A stretch of 64,000 nucleotides of DNA from Anaerolineaceae bacterium (GTDB lineage: Bacteria > Chloroflexota > Anaerolineae > Aggregatilineales > Phototrophicaceae): positions 930,001 through 994,000 of the forward strand of contig JAPPOB010000010.1 in the NCBI GenBank assembly GCA_028818375.1. Reading direction: 5' to 3'. The position numbers and the translations under genes were made by a program. Positions 55,801 through 64,000 of the stretch are shown piece after piece. Every line of letters begins with the position of its first letter. The first letter of the stretch is position 1. The notes under the pieces were generated by a model. That model was not told where the DNA came from. It was given only the letters and a program-made list of their open reading frames with translations, and did no database searches.

Positions 55801-56034
55801 AAATTCCAGGAAGCGGACATTGAAAATAGCGGCGCTTTCCCTTGCCGGAGCGAGCAGACGCTGGCGCAAAAACTGTTGCTGCGTCCGGTTAGGGGTCAAC
55901 AGCCAGGTTTCCTGCCAGTCCGGCTGCTTCCGGATTCCTCGAAGGGTTTGCAACAAGTAGTCGGTCCTGCCGGCGCCAGGCGGCGCCAGCAGGAGGGTTG
56001 TGGTTGCCGCCGAACGGGTCGATGTCGTCCGCAT
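52831..56034 (-). CDS. addB: AddB-type nuclease subunit
   Basis: Protein of 1067 residues, the partner of AddA. The N-terminal LLLAPPGAGRTDYL resembles a Walker A in which the lysine is replaced by R. The long helicase-like middle is largely degenerate. The C-terminal PD-(D/E)XK nuclease shows LRGYIDRMDV and LVIDYKSGS. Four cysteines in ELGACRYRFFAKRLLGLEE and RCTRYCEFWQLC match the iron-sulfur cluster that brackets the nuclease in AddB. It is the first gene of addB-addA and is divergent from glgA. Confidence 0.9.
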   Translation of the reverse strand: MRTTSTRSAATTTLLLAPPGAGRTDYLLQTLRGIRKQPDWQETWLLTPNRTQQQFLRQRLLAPARESAAIFNVRFLEFHDLATTLSVLAGRPTRVLQEEERRDLLRNLLEDMALDGVLKVFSQVADSGGMLRAILSFIDELRASQISTVAFAAAARGIRERELAAIARRYEAALSEGNAQDRTGSLVHAAEALGDPIVQNHLARIDHLLVDGFDGFTPLQARVVVRLAASVRKAIITLPTAPGREETVGAGFRRALVLLGEHSPRPIRIETLTASLDRRGAGLQELTTRLFADGPASTQQHAHLHLLEAPGPENEALAITRRIKGLLLDSDARCEDCLIVLRDWQLYAGPLRAAGSEHGVPLAFARGEPLIDQPVMRHLLGLLELSGADFPLQKTLDVLRAPCFRVPGLGREQVARLERIGREQRAHGGREIWLSALYESRVEGSENIAQALCRFMEAVTPPGDQESTGLWRWLRGLCGLDPEAKPDLYSLDMRCLVAAGPSNVSLAGEQAALDAFDSLLKRRARTSEELSGPESAGQADADAWLADLREALERARLESDRARPGAVTVVEASMATGLAARHVFIPGLSAGISPRKSGVDPLLLASEREALAERGADLGLGDGGGEDALFLQLLGLARDSLMLSRPAEEQGTARQASHLWAAVRDVYPRQHVERVQAAATVPPEQVASAQEALVTLKAYTGSQADQPLRTWLRRECSGLLEQVEHGVRVEAARLSWYEAHDRYSGVLADEGLIALLADQLGPERPWSASQLNELGACRYRFFAKRLLGLEELWRPEPGLNALETGSLNHAILERTYADLAGRGLTIEEQNLGEALEALERSAREVFDAAERILNRPPDTLWPWEQQNLRARLEAFVRRDFSGESPVGKRLPGAGRRSLSQEYRFGFDDRHFTIPLSIDGRQEALRLRGYIDRMDVANGQALVIDYKSGSTAIPASHLAEGVEVQMLVYLRAAEHLLQADAEVSLAGGAFLQLRGLKSSGAVSLDERGRRDLQAAEQRIADNIAAARRGDFRVEPRLPATNGRCTRYCEFWQLCRVNETRSPGQEAAP

Positions 56035-56097
56035 ACTTCTCTCACCTGACCATCACTGAAGGTAACGCGCGGCCTGGCGCCGCGCCACGAGCCCCTG

Positions 56098-56126
56098 TTG
56101 CGAGCCATTTTTCCGGCGGTTAAAAT
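56098..56126 (+). promoter_or_regulatory. Promoter of the glgA-glgC operon
   Basis: TTGCGA (56098-56103), 17-base spacer, TAAAAT (56121-56126). An AGGAG lies between this and the ATG at 56173. Confidence 0.55.
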
Positions 56127-56172
56127 GACTCATGGAGTCTGTCCCCGGGTCCAGGAGTGACAGTACGCCGGC

Positions 56173-57636
56173 ATGAACGTCCTCTACGCGAGCGCAGAAG
56201 TCAGCCCTTTCTCCAGCAGCGGAGGTCTTGCCGAAGTCGCCGGCTCGCTTCCCCTGGCCCTGCGTACAGCGGAAACAGACGTCCGTGTCATCACGCCCCT
56301 GTACGGCCTCATCGACTACGCCGGCCACGGTCTCGTATACCAGTTCTCCTTCCGCTACCCGCATCGCAGCGGGTCCCTGGACGTCCATGTTCACAGCGTT
56401 TGTCGCCAGGATGTCCGTCACTACTTTCTGCAATGCGAGCCATGGTTTGGCGCCGAGGGAACGCTGTATCTTGACCAGGCCAGAGACGCCACGCGTTTCA
56501 TCCTCTTTTGCCAGTTGACCCTTGCCTGCGCCTGGGAGCTCCGGCAACGCAACAACTGGTTCCCGGACGTCCTGCATGCCAATGACTGGCACTGCGCCCT
56601 GATTCCCTTCCTGCTGTCCGTCAGCCGTTCCAGCCCGGACTGGGCGTCGATGCGTTCCCTCCTGACCATTCACAACCTCGCCTACCAGGGACACGACGCC
56701 GGCGCCGCGCTCTACTATTGCGGCATCCCGACGCGTAGCCAGCCGGACCTTGTCTACCAGGACCTGGATGACAACCTGCTGGCCATCGGAATCGCCAGCG
56801 CTGACGTCCTGACGACGGTCAGTCCCCGCTACGCGGCGGAAATCCAGTCGCCTGAACTGGGCCGCGGCCTTGATGGCCTGATTCGTACCCGCAGCGCCAG
56901 CCTGCATGGCATTCTCAACGGCATTGATCGCCAGCACCACAATCCCGAAACGAATTGCCACCTTGCGGCCAGGTACGGCGCCGTAGAGTTCAGCCTGTCC
57001 CGTTGCATCAATCGCAAAGATCTGCAGCGCAGGCACGGGCTCGATTGCGAACGCAGGGTTCCTCTGGTGGCCATGGTCGGGCGCCTGGACGTGCAAAAGG
57101 GCCTGCATCTGGCCCTGCCGGTCATGCGACGTCTGCTCACCCGTGACGCCCTGCAGTTCATCAGCCTTGGCAGCGGTGATCCCCGCTTTCATCATGAGCT
57201 GGCCCTGATGGCCGGCCAGTGGCCGGAGTGCGTAGCGGTCCAGCACGACTTTGACAGCGCCCTTGCCAGTCAAATCTACTCCGGGTCCGACCTTTTCCTG
57301 ATGCCCAGCCTCTTCGAGCCCTGCGGCATTGGCCAGTTGCTGGCCATGCGTTATGGTTCCCTGCCCCTGGTGCGCGAGACCGGGGGCCTGGCCGATACCG
57401 TGGTGAACTACGACGATGGCCGTGGCTCCCGCGGCACCGGCTTCGTATTCGGCTGGAGCGAGACCGAGGCCCTGGCACACACCCTGGAATGGGCTATCAG
57501 GACCTGGCACAAGCGTCCCACGGCCTGGCGACGCATGCAGGAACGTGCCATGAAGCAGGATTTCGGCTGGGACAAGAGCGCCCGTGCCACGAAAGAACTC
57601 TATCGCGACGTTCTCATCAGCGAGGTCCACCCGTGA
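56173..57636 (+). CDS. glgA: Glycogen synthase
   Basis: GT5-family alpha-glucan synthase of 487 residues, adding glucose from ADP-glucose to glycogen. The N-terminus [22 protein letters not shown] aligns with the KTGGLADV motif, but the donor-binding lysine is a serine (S15). [20 protein letters not shown] and [17 protein letters not shown] with [10 protein letters not shown] are otherwise normal. It overlaps glgC by four bases (GTGA), so synthesis and precursor supply are coupled. The changed lysine could alter donor preference. Confidence 0.92.
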   Translation: MNVLYASAEVSPFSSSGGLAEVAGSLPLALRTAETDVRVITPLYGLIDYAGHGLVYQFSFRYPHRSGSLDVHVHSVCRQDVRHYFLQCEPWFGAEGTLYLDQARDATRFILFCQLTLACAWELRQRNNWFPDVLHANDWHCALIPFLLSVSRSSPDWASMRSLLTIHNLAYQGHDAGAALYYCGIPTRSQPDLVYQDLDDNLLAIGIASADVLTTVSPRYAAEIQSPELGRGLDGLIRTRSASLHGILNGIDRQHHNPETNCHLAARYGAVEFSLSRCINRKDLQRRHGLDCERRVPLVAMVGRLDVQKGLHLALPVMRRLLTRDALQFISLGSGDPRFHHELALMAGQWPECVAVQHDFDSALASQIYSGSDLFLMPSLFEPCGIGQLLAMRYGSLPLVRETGGLADTVVNYDDGRGSRGTGFVFGWSETEALAHTLEWAIRTWHKRPTAWRRMQERAMKQDFGWDKSARATKELYRDVLISEVHP

Positions 57637-58898
57637 AAGTCAAGGCAGTCATCCTTGCGGGCGGCGAAGGCACGCGACTCGCCACCCTGACCCACAAGCG
57701 CGCCAAGCCGGCCGTGCCCTTTGCCGGCAAGTACCGCATCATCGACTTCACCCTCAGCAACTGCGTGAACTCCAACATCTTCGACGTGCTCATCCTCACC
57801 CAGTACCGACCGCACAGCCTCAACGATCACATCCGTCGCGGCCGCCCCTGGGACCTGGACCGCTCCTTCACCGGCGGCGTATTGTTGCTACAACCCTTTC
57901 TCGGCCGGCGGGACACCGACTGGTACGCCGGCACGGCCGACGCCGTCGCACAAAACCTGCCCTTCGTGCGGCGCGGCAGGCCGGATTACGTCCTCATTCT
58001 CTCTGGTGATCATATTTACCAGATGGACTACGCCGAAATGCTGCAGTTCCATAGCGAAAACAATGCCGATGCAACTGTGGCGACCATTCGCGTGCCCCTT
58101 GACGAGGCCAGTCGCTACGGCATCGTGGACGTAGAAAACGACCTGAGTGTGAAAGACTTTGTCGAGAAGCCGCCGAATCCTCCCGGCAACCTCGCCAGCA
58201 TGGGAGTCTACATCTTCAACTACGACGTTCTGGAACGCATGCTGCATCGTGACCACGAACTGGGGGATTCCAGCCACGATTTCGGCAAGGACATCCTGCC
58301 GCGCATGCTGATCGAAAAGCAGCGCGTATTCGCCTGGCCCTTCGATGGTTACTGGATCGACGCCGGCACTATCGACGCCTACTGGGAAGCCCACATGGAC
58401 CTGCTGGGGACGCCGCCTTCACTCAACCTCAGTGACCGCACCTGGGTGATTCATACCCGCAGCGAGGAACGTCCACCGGTCCTGATCCAGCGTGACGCCA
58501 ACGTCCGCGACAGCTTGATCGCCGAAGGCGCCATTGTCTCTGCCGGCGCGCTCGTCGAACGCTCCGTGCTCTCGCCAGGGGTCATTGTCGGTCCGGATTG
58601 TGTCGTGCGCGAATCGATCCTGCTGACGGACACCTGCATCGAGGCCGGCGCCGTCATCGAACGGGCCATCATCGACAAGATTGCGGTTATTGGCCACAAT
58701 GCGCGGGTGGGTTCCATTGAGCAGGTTGGCGACCTGGGGATCACCTGCATTGGCAAAAACACTCATGTGCCGGCCGGATTTACCGTCGGGCGTTCCTGTA
58801 TCATTGGCACCGACCTGCAAGGCGGGGACTTCGAGGCTTTCCCGGACCGACGTGTGCCCGATGGCGAGCGGCTGGGATTTCAGTTGGCGCGGCGCTAG
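57633..58898 (+). CDS. glgC: Glucose-1-phosphate adenylyltransferase
   Basis: ADP-glucose pyrophosphorylase of 421 residues. It has [39 protein letters not shown] at the start (nucleotide and allosteric region), [20 protein letters not shown] and [17 protein letters not shown], then a left-handed beta-helix C-terminus with hexapeptide repeats. This is the committed step of glycogen synthesis. GTG 57633 overlaps the glgA stop and has GAGG eight bases upstream. Confidence 0.95.
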   Translation: MKVKAVILAGGEGTRLATLTHKRAKPAVPFAGKYRIIDFTLSNCVNSNIFDVLILTQYRPHSLNDHIRRGRPWDLDRSFTGGVLLLQPFLGRRDTDWYAGTADAVAQNLPFVRRGRPDYVLILSGDHIYQMDYAEMLQFHSENNADATVATIRVPLDEASRYGIVDVENDLSVKDFVEKPPNPPGNLASMGVYIFNYDVLERMLHRDHELGDSSHDFGKDILPRMLIEKQRVFAWPFDGYWIDAGTIDAYWEAHMDLLGTPPSLNLSDRTWVIHTRSEERPPVLIQRDANVRDSLIAEGAIVSAGALVERSVLSPGVIVGPDCVVRESILLTDTCIEAGAVIERAIIDKIAVIGHNARVGSIEQVGDLGITCIGKNTHVPAGFTVGRSCIIGTDLQGGDFEAFPDRRVPDGERLGFQLARR

Positions 58899-58969
58899 TC
58901 TTTCATTTTGAGCATTGAATCGCCCCGAATTCCCGACCCGCTGCATTTCTCGCTGTCAGGGAGCCACGC

Positions 58970-61555
58970 ATGATAAAACCGGTGTTCACCGTCAACGTCA
59001 CCGCCAACCTGCCCGGTGATCTCGCGCGCCTGCGGGAGCTGGCCTACGACATGCGCTGGTCATGGGACAGCGATTGCCAGGCGCTCTTCCGCAGGCTGGA
59101 CCCGGACCTGTGGAGCGAGACCGGGCACAACCCGGTGCAGTTGCTCGGTTTGCTTTCGCAGGAAAGGCTCGAAGAACTGGCCGCCGACGCCAGTTTTCTC
59201 GCGCATCTGCAACGAGTCTGTGCCCGACGCGATGAGGAAACGGCCCGCAAGGACACCTGGTTCGCGCGCAATGCCGGCGATCAGCCGCCCGGCACCTGCA
59301 TCGCCTACTTCTCCATGGAGTACGGCCTTACTGAATCGCTGGGTACCTACTCCGGCGGTCTGGGCATCCTGAGCGGAGACCACCTCAAGAGCGCCAGCGA
59401 CCTCGGGCTGCCCCTCGTCGCCATCGGGCTGCTCTACCAGGAGGGCTATTTTCACCAGTACCTCAACGCCGATGGATGGCAGCAGGAGTCCTACCCGATC
59501 AATGACCTGGCCAACCTGCCCCTGACCCTGATGCACGATGAACAGGGCGCGCCGCTGCGTATCAGTGTGGCGCTGCCCGGGCGCGAACTCCATGTGGCCG
59601 TCTGGCGCGTAAAGGTGGGACGCGTCCAACTCTTTTTGCTGGATTCAAACATTCCCGAAAACCACTTGCCGGAAGACCGCAACCTGACCGACCGCCTTTA
59701 TGGCGGTGACCGGCGCACGCGCATTCGTCAGGAGATCCTGATGGGCATCGGCGGCATACGCGCGCTGGACGCCCTTGGGCTGCGGCCCGGCGTTTGCCAC
59801 ATGAACGAAGGGCACTCCGCCTTTCTCGCCCTTGAGCGAATCCGCCAGTTGCAGCACGAGAAGAGTCTGAGCTTTGCCCAGGCGCAGGAGATCACCCGCG
59901 CGGGCAACGTCTTCACGACGCACACGCCCGTGCCCGCCGGCCTCGAGCGATTTGAGTTCGACCTGATCGATGAGCACTTTGGCGACTACAGCCGCGAGCT
60001 GGGCCTTTCGCGTGAGGAATTTCTGAACCTGGGTCGTGAACACGTGGGCGATCATGAAATGTTTTCCATGCCGGTGCTGGCCATGCGCCTCAGCAGCGGC
60101 ACAAACGGCGTCTCGAAGCTGCATGCCTGGGTCTCACGCGGGATGTGGCGGTCCCTTTACCCGAACACGCCGCTGGATGAAGTGCCCGTCCAGAGCGTCA
60201 CCAACGGTGTTCACATCCAGAGCTGGATCAGCGACGAGATGGCGGAGCTGTTTGACCACTACCTGGACCCGGCCTGGCGCGAGGAAGACGGGCGGCCCGA
60301 CCTGTGGGCGGCGGTCGACGACATCCCCGACGACGAACTGTGGCGCGTGCATGAGCGCAGCCGGCGTCAACTCATCACCTTTGCCCGCGAACGCCTCCAC
60401 CAGCAATTGTTGCGGCGCGGCTTCGCGCGCAGTGAAGCCGATGCCAGCAGCCGCGTGCTCAACCCGCGGGCCCTGACCATCGGGTTCGCCCGGCGTTTCG
60501 CCACCTACAAGCGCGCGACCCTGATCTTCCGCGATCTGCCGCGGCTCAAACGTATCGTCAGCGACCCGCAACGGCCCGTACAATTCATTTTTGCGGGCAA
60601 GGCCCACCCCCACGACGACGGCGGCAAGGAGTTCATTCGGCAAATCATCCACATGGCCCAGGACGCCGAATTGCGGCCACATATCGTCTTTCTGCAGAAT
60701 TACGACATGCACATCGCCCGGCATCTGGTGCAGGGCGTGGATATCTGGCTCAACAACCCGCGCCGGCCCCAGGAAGCCAGCGGCACCAGCGGCATGAAGT
60801 GCATCTACAACGCCGGCCTGAATTGCAGCATTCTTGACGGCTGGTGGGACGAGGGCTATGCGCCGGAGTTCGGCTGGGCCATCGGCAATGGTGAGGAATA
60901 TCCTCCGCACGAAGAGGGTCACCAGGACCACGTGGAGAGTCAGGCGCTCTACAACATCCTGGAGAAGGACGTTGTGCCCCTCTTCTACGATCGTGACGAT
61001 GACAACCTGCCGCAGGAGTGGATGCGGCACGTCAAGGCCTCCATGCGGCAACTGGCGCCGCGCTTCAGTTCACACCGCATGGTGCAGGAATACTGCGACC
61101 TGTTTTATTTGCCATCCCTGCAACGGGTGCAACACATGCACGCCGACAACCTGCAACAGGGGCTGGACTTCAGCGCCTGGCGCGCCAGACTCGAACAATT
61201 CTGGCACGAGATTCGCATCGAGTCGCTTGAATTCAGCGATTCTCAACTCGTGGTCGGCGCGTCATTTGACGTGCAGGCCAGGGTCCACCTGGGCCGCTTC
61301 AACCCGGCTGACCTGCGCGTCCAGTTGTATTCCGGCAAGCTAAACACCCGGCGCGAACTGGGGGCGCATGCCGGCGACGCGGTTGACATGCACCCGGTTG
61401 GCGAAGGGGAAAACGGGACCTGGATGTTTCATGCCCGCTACGCCTGTCATGTGGGCGGCGAGCGGGGCCTCTCCGCGCGCGTGTTGCCGAAACACGAGTT
61501 GTTGCCGGACCAGATTCACCCGGGGCTGATCACCTGGGCGCAGCCTTCGCCCTGA
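58970..61555 (+). CDS. glgP: Alpha-glucan phosphorylase
   Basis: GT35-family enzyme of 861 residues releasing glucose 1-phosphate from glycogen or maltodextrin. An N-terminal DUF3417 region is followed by the catalytic core with IAYFSMEYGLTESLGTYSGGLGIL and the pyridoxal-phosphate site EASGTSGMK (K610). The length and N-terminus are those of the Thermotoga/actinobacterial-type phosphorylase. It starts 71 bases after glgC, so it may be co-transcribed. With glgA and glgC it gives both arms of glycogen turnover; branching and debranching enzymes are not in the window. Confidence 0.93.
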   Translation: MIKPVFTVNVTANLPGDLARLRELAYDMRWSWDSDCQALFRRLDPDLWSETGHNPVQLLGLLSQERLEELAADASFLAHLQRVCARRDEETARKDTWFARNAGDQPPGTCIAYFSMEYGLTESLGTYSGGLGILSGDHLKSASDLGLPLVAIGLLYQEGYFHQYLNADGWQQESYPINDLANLPLTLMHDEQGAPLRISVALPGRELHVAVWRVKVGRVQLFLLDSNIPENHLPEDRNLTDRLYGGDRRTRIRQEILMGIGGIRALDALGLRPGVCHMNEGHSAFLALERIRQLQHEKSLSFAQAQEITRAGNVFTTHTPVPAGLERFEFDLIDEHFGDYSRELGLSREEFLNLGREHVGDHEMFSMPVLAMRLSSGTNGVSKLHAWVSRGMWRSLYPNTPLDEVPVQSVTNGVHIQSWISDEMAELFDHYLDPAWREEDGRPDLWAAVDDIPDDELWRVHERSRRQLITFARERLHQQLLRRGFARSEADASSRVLNPRALTIGFARRFATYKRATLIFRDLPRLKRIVSDPQRPVQFIFAGKAHPHDDGGKEFIRQIIHMAQDAELRPHIVFLQNYDMHIARHLVQGVDIWLNNPRRPQEASGTSGMKCIYNAGLNCSILDGWWDEGYAPEFGWAIGNGEEYPPHEEGHQDHVESQALYNILEKDVVPLFYDRDDDNLPQEWMRHVKASMRQLAPRFSSHRMVQEYCDLFYLPSLQRVQHMHADNLQQGLDFSAWRARLEQFWHEIRIESLEFSDSQLVVGASFDVQARVHLGRFNPADLRVQLYSGKLNTRRELGAHAGDAVDMHPVGEGENGTWMFHARYACHVGGERGLSARVLPKHELLPDQIHPGLITWAQPSP

Positions 61556-61561
61556 CGGACT

Positions 61562-62809
61562 TCAGCCCCGCAGTAGTCCCGGCAACTCACCCAAACGCGG
61601 CATGCGACCGGAGAGCAGCGTCTGCACGCGAAACAGTCGCCCTGCCAGCCACATCAGGACCGCGCTGCACAGCAGCAGCAGCAGAATGCTGAGCGCGATC
61701 TGCCAGGCGGGCACGGCGCTGATGAGGACGCGCTGCAACATCGCCAGCGGCGCGGTGAGGGGAAAGAGACTGAGGGCCAGCACCAGCGGGCTGCCCGGAG
61801 CCTCGATGAATGCCGTGCTGACCCACAAAGGAATGACGGCGGGTAGCGTGAAGATCACGGCGAATTGCGGGCCCTCGCGCATTGAGGCCGACAGCGCGCC
61901 CAGGATGCCGTAAGCGCTGGCGAAGAGCAGGTAGGCCAGCACGAAATAGACCAGCATCAGCGGCAAGGCGCCCTCCGGCAGGACAAACTGCGCCAGCGCG
62001 GCCAGCGCGCCCTGCAGGGGCAGGCGTTGCAAAACCAGCAAAATGCCCGCCAGCCAGAAGAGCAATTGCATCAGACCGAGCGTACCGTAGGCCAACACCT
62101 TGCCGGCAAACAACTGTCCGGGCCGCAAGGTGGAGAGCAGAATCTCGATGACCCGCGTCTCCTTTTCCTCGATGACGCCCTGCAACAGGTAGCCGCTGGT
62201 CATGAACAGGCTGAACATCAGGGCCATGACGAAGGGGTAAATCACCAGCAGGGCCAGTTCGTCACGCGCCCCGCCAGGGCCAGGCCCCCTGGTTGGCCCC
62301 AATTCCTTCTCGCGCAGGACAGTCAGCCGCAGGGGCCGCTCCAGGCGCGCCAGCAGACTGGAATCCAGCTCGTCGGCCAGCGACGTCAGGATATGCCTGC
62401 GAATCGCGCCGCGACTCATCTCGCTCAGGTTCAGAGACGGCATCAACTGATAGACCACTCCACTTTCCGGATAGTCGCCCGGGATGTGATACCAGCTGCT
62501 GATGTCGCCACGCTCCAGGGCCAGCGACGCCGCCGCTTCATCCGCAAAGAGCTGCAGGTCGTCAGCGCCGGGGAACAGCCCGGTCTCATCCACCAGGCCG
62601 CGCTGCCCGTTGCCGGAAGAACCCGGGCCCGGAGCCGTGATTCCAGGCAGGTTCACGCCGGGCAGGGCGCCGTCCGGATTCAGCCCCTGCGCCCCCTCGA
62701 GGACCAACAGGGCCAGCAAGGGGACGGCAATGGCCGCCAGTTGCCAGGTCCGCCGTCGCAAATTGCGGCGCAACTCAAAGCGAAACACCTGCCAGACCGG
62801 TCCCGTCAC
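61562..62809 (-). CDS. ABC-2-type exporter permease (NatB-like)
   Basis: Membrane protein of 415 residues with an N-terminal helix (about 18-40), a long extracytoplasmic region (about 45-180) and five or six C-terminal helices. YVFMAL-like FVMALMFSLFMTSGYLLQGVIEEKETRVIEILLSTLRPGQLFAGKVLAYG is the NatB/ABC2_membrane_3 signature (positions about 190-240). GTG 62809 overlaps the stop of the paralogous gene upstream (GTGA) and gives the normal N-terminus. It probably exports sodium or a drug with its partner; the ATPase is not in view. Confidence 0.83.
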   Translation of the reverse strand: MTGPVWQVFRFELRRNLRRRTWQLAAIAVPLLALLVLEGAQGLNPDGALPGVNLPGITAPGPGSSGNGQRGLVDETGLFPGADDLQLFADEAAASLALERGDISSWYHIPGDYPESGVVYQLMPSLNLSEMSRGAIRRHILTSLADELDSSLLARLERPLRLTVLREKELGPTRGPGPGGARDELALLVIYPFVMALMFSLFMTSGYLLQGVIEEKETRVIEILLSTLRPGQLFAGKVLAYGTLGLMQLLFWLAGILLVLQRLPLQGALAALAQFVLPEGALPLMLVYFVLAYLLFASAYGILGALSASMREGPQFAVIFTLPAVIPLWVSTAFIEAPGSPLVLALSLFPLTAPLAMLQRVLISAVPAWQIALSILLLLLCSAVLMWLAGRLFRVQTLLSGRMPRLGELPGLLRG

Positions 62810-64000
62810 GCCCCACGCCCGCCCTGCGCCGGATGGCGCAGCAGACGCCACAGGCGTCGCGGCGTGGGACGCACGCCGTAGAGCAATGTGGACCAGCGAA
62901 ACAGGCGCGCCGCCAGGGGCACGGCAGCCACCAGAGAAAGGGCCAATAGCGTGAGACTGAGCGCCAGTTGCCAGGCCGGCAGCGCAGCCATGCCCATGCG
63001 GATGATGGCGGTCAGGGGCGCCGTCAGGGGGAAGAGCGTCAACGCCACACTGACCGTTCCGTGAGGGTCGCCGAGCAGCACGGCGTAGGCGATGAAGGGC
63101 ACTACGGTGACCAGGGTCAGGCCCCCCGCCAGTTGCCGGCTCTCCTGCTCGCTGTCGCTGATGGAACCGATACTGACAAATATGGTGGCGTTCAGGAAAT
63201 AGCTGAGCAGGAAGTATACACAGGTGATCAGCAGAATATCCGGCGGCAGTTCGAAGGCGACGTTGACTGGCAAATCAGGCCCCGGAGCGCGCGCGGCCAG
63301 GGCGGCGGCCAGCCAGACGGCAAGTTGCGTCAGGCCGATGCAGGCCGGGCCCAGAATTTTTCCCAGCATCAATTGCCAGGGTGAAATACTGGTGATCAGT
63401 ATTTCCAGCACGCGGCTGCCCTTCTCCTCCACAAGACTGGCGATGAGATAGCCGCTGGTCGTTTGCATCGCGACGAAAAAGGCGAGGGCGTAGAGGAACT
63501 GGACCATGAACACGCCGCCCGCATCGCTGGCCCCGAGGTCCATGCCTGAAGCGCGAACGCGTAGTTCCACGGGCTGCGCCAGGCGGGCGGGCGGCAGGCG
63601 ACTGTCGGCCTGCAGCGCAAGGTTTTCCCGCAGAAATGCGGCCATGGAGTCTTCCAGCGCCTCACTGTCCGCCAGGCGCGTGTACAGGGTGACCGAGCCG
63701 CTGTCGAGATAGTCGGCGGGGATCAGAAACCAGGAGTCCAGCTGCCCCTCTTCCCAGGCAGCGCGGGCCAGCGAGTCCGCTTCAAATGGCCGGAACGGTT
63801 CCGGCTGGCTGATCACGCCCGCCAGGTCGACGTAGCCGGTGTCGCCTGGCGGGGTGTAGCTGGCTGACCCCCCACCATCGATGGCCCCAAAGACCACCGT
63901 GACCAGCAGCAGCGCCATCAGCGGGACGCCGAAGGTCGCGAACAGGAATCCCTTGCTGCGCAGGACCGTGAGATACTCCCGTCGCGCCACCAGCAGGACC
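62806..64000 (-). CDS. ABC-2-type exporter permease (NatB-like), 5' end cut by window
   Basis: Paralogue of the gene downstream, at least 397 residues, open to the window edge. ARREYLTVLRSKGFLFATFG is the usual N-terminus of NatB-like permeases, so only a few residues are missing; an in-frame GTG at 63990 is unlikely to be the true start. A long outer loop (about 35-165) is followed by TSGYLIASLVEEKGSRVLEILITSISPWQLMLGKILG and further helices. The pair probably forms a heterodimeric channel, with an ABC ATPase expected just beyond the edge. Confidence 0.83.
   Translation of the reverse strand, partial: VLLVARREYLTVLRSKGFLFATFGVPLMALLLVTVVFGAIDGGGSASYTPPGDTGYVDLAGVISQPEPFRPFEADSLARAAWEEGQLDSWFLIPADYLDSGSVTLYTRLADSEALEDSMAAFLRENLALQADSRLPPARLAQPVELRVRASGMDLGASDAGGVFMVQFLYALAFFVAMQTTSGYLIASLVEEKGSRVLEILITSISPWQLMLGKILGPACIGLTQLAVWLAAALAARAPGPDLPVNVAFELPPDILLITCVYFLLSYFLNATIFVSIGSISDSEQESRQLAGGLTLVTVVPFIAYAVLLGDPHGTVSVALTLFPLTAPLTAIIRMGMAALPAWQLALSLTLLALSLVAAVPLAARLFRWSTLLYGVRPTPRRLWRLLRHPAQGGRGA

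Noticed and set aside
56053..57630. Minus-strand open frame of 525 codons
   Set aside because: Antisense to glgA, which has unambiguous motifs.

Overview
This is a GC-rich bacterial chromosome segment with dense coding, short intergenic gaps and many ATGA, GTGA or TGATG overlaps. The gene repertoire is mreBCD-mrdA-rodA joined to minCDE, AddAB-type recombination, LysM and SH3 lipoproteins, many carbohydrate ABC importers, and cytoplasmic glgA-glgC-glgP. It fits an uncultured member of the Chloroflexota (Anaerolineae-like). That placement is an inference from gene content, not a phylogenetic result. No stretch longer than 300 bases lacks a gene; the longest is the 232-base divergent region 12367-12598, which holds only candidate promoters.

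Region 1 (1-8401, + strand) is a tightly coupled catabolic operon. It has two LplB/YtcP-type sugar importer permeases (the first cut by the window edge), a DapA/NanA-family aldolase-lyase, two Asp-box beta-propeller proteins (the second with clear exo-sialidase hallmarks) and two S1-type sulfatases. None of the enzymes has a visible signal peptide, so a sulfated, possibly sialylated oligosaccharide is probably imported first and dismantled in the cytoplasm. Region 2 (8404-12366, - strand) is a second sugar importer: binding protein, MalG-type permease, and a MalF-type permease enlarged by a hydrophobic insertion.

Region 3 (12599-20862) holds a kinase-fold protein overlapping an enolase paralogue with altered active-site residues, an MFS exporter, a CrcB fluoride channel coupled to UppP, a LysM lipoprotein, rplS (L19), an AlbA-type regulator and a small membrane protein. 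Region 4 (20897-24421, - strand) is a glutamine/glutamate decoding locus: gltX, tRNA-Gln(CUG), terminator, tRNA-Gln(UUG), glnS. Region 5 (24461-33525, - strand) is the cell-shape and division cluster mreB-mreC-mreD-mrdA-(membrane protein)-minC-minD-minE-rodA.

Region 6 (33639-40515, + strand) contains tilS, a response regulator, a ClpA/C-like AAA+ protein with a degenerate first ATPase domain, a phosphohexomutase and a methyltransferase. Region 7 (40431-44908, - strand) holds a receiver-like gene followed in frame by a second ORF after a TAG codon, an SH3/CARDB lipoprotein, miaB and a TPR protein. Region 8 (45010-49427, + strand) holds a Hyi-like TIM barrel, a c-type cytochrome lipoprotein, a glycosyltransferase, methylglyoxal synthase and a third sulfatase.

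Region 9 (49424-56034, - strand) is addB-addA. Region 10 (56173-61555, + strand) is glycogen metabolism: glgA, glgC, glgP. The window ends in two ABC-2/NatB-like exporter permeases on the - strand, the second cut by the edge. Promoters repeatedly use an extended -10 of the TGCTANNNT type, and two genes (crcB and the Clp-like gene) look leaderless.
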